From assembly GCA_004357435.1 (NCBI GenBank), contig SMVS01000020.1, forward strand, positions 1 to 5,609: a stretch of DNA of 5,609 bases. The letters are read 5' to 3'. This DNA is from Nitrospina sp. Its GTDB lineage: Bacteria; Nitrospinota; Nitrospinia; Nitrospinales; Nitrospinaceae. The position numbers and the translations under genes were made by a program. Positions 5,260 to 5,609 of this stretch are shown here, piece by piece. Every line of letters begins with the position of its first letter. The stretch's first letter is position 1. Under the pieces are notes generated by a model. The model was not told the origin of the DNA. It searched no databases and saw nothing but the letters and a program-made list of their open reading frames with translations.

Positions 5260-5609
5260 TCATTCCCTTCGCACCAGCCAGCCTTCTAAAAACAGCATCA
5301 AGGCCACCATCAGGAATAAGGGGGTGGTCAGGTTTGTCCCCTCTCCCATGGTGACGCTGTGCAGTTCGTCAAAATCCCGGACTTGTTGCACGGGTATTCC
5401 GGAAAAAAGTTCTCGGATTTCGTTTTCGGAAATTTTTCCAGAAGTGGATTCCGCGGGGTCTATATTGATCGTGAAGTTGGCAAATCGTCTGGCCCCGGCC
5501 GGCAATCGCGTTACCAAGTTCTCCGCTATATTTTCTGGGGACACCGCCTGCGATGATCCCGCGGGGTGGTACATTCGGTAGGCCCCTGGAATCAAGGTGT
5601 CTTTAAAAA
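5260..5609 (-). CDS. C-terminus of a VWA/BatA-type membrane protein, 5' end outside window
   Basis: About 115 residues are visible; the frame is open to the right edge and the TTG at 5593-5595 is internal. The visible part has a beta-rich segment (IPGAYRMYHPAG), then FTINIDPAES, which matches the NxDPxES motif before the last helix of BatA-like/VWA-domain membrane proteins. A single membrane helix near the end (about residues 90-108 counted from that TTG, TPLFLMVALMLFLEGWLV) closes with a short RRE tail. In such proteins a periplasmic or beta-sandwich region is held by this last helix, and the genes often sit with MoxR-type ATPases; none is in view. It ends 141 bases before the start of the 834-residue gene, which has its own promoter, so the two may be separate units or linked by read-through. 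The VWA domain itself is not visible, so the family call is moderate. Confidence 0.65.
   Translation of the reverse strand, partial: FKDTLIPGAYRMYHPAGSSQAVSPENIAENLVTRLPAGARRFANFTINIDPAESTSGKISENEIRELFSGIPVQQVRDFDELHSVTMGEGTNLTTPLFLMVALMLFLEGWLVRRE

Overview
The window comes from a Gram-negative-type bacterium. It encodes a CHASE2-class III nucleotide cyclase, a large exported TPR protein with a sulfatase-modifying-factor (FGE) fold, and a VWA/BatA-type membrane protein. Base composition looks moderate, and TTG and GTG starts are used alongside ATG. This gene mix is compatible with Nitrospinota or deltaproteobacterial-type genomes, but that placement is an impression from gene content, not a demonstrated assignment. 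No tRNA, rRNA, CRISPR array, insertion sequence or phage gene was seen.

Layout. Bases 1-1315 (+) hold the C-terminal part of a membrane-bound class III adenylate/guanylate cyclase whose N-terminus lies outside the window. Bases 1328-1690 (+) hold a 120-residue protein made almost entirely of four MshEN-like repeats, a fold known in other proteins for binding cyclic-di-GMP; it starts 12 bases after the cyclase stop and is probably co-transcribed with it. A 152-base gap carries a weak terminator-like hairpin, a TATAAT box and an operator-like dyad. Then comes a flavin reductase-like FMN-binding protein (1843-2319, +).

The rest is on the minus strand and converges on the flavin reductase gene, with only 16 bases between the stop codons. 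An extended -10 promoter near 5159-5167 drives an 834-residue exported protein (2614-5118) with the order signal peptide, SirB1-type transglutaminase-like domain, TPR array, FGE-like domain. Eight bases after its stop starts an 89-residue protein with two membrane helices (2336-2605). At the right edge is the C-terminus of a VWA/BatA-type membrane protein (5260-5609, -).

How the genes may work together. The cyclase and the MshEN-like protein look like a signalling pair in which a cyclic nucleotide producer sits beside a possible nucleotide-binding or protein-docking adaptor. The 834-residue protein and the two-helix protein look like a coupled envelope pair. The points most worth following up are the transglutaminase-TPR-FGE fusion, the loss of both catalytic cysteines in its FGE domain while the transglutaminase-like Cys/His/acid set is kept, and the stand-alone four-unit MshEN-like protein beside a cyclase.
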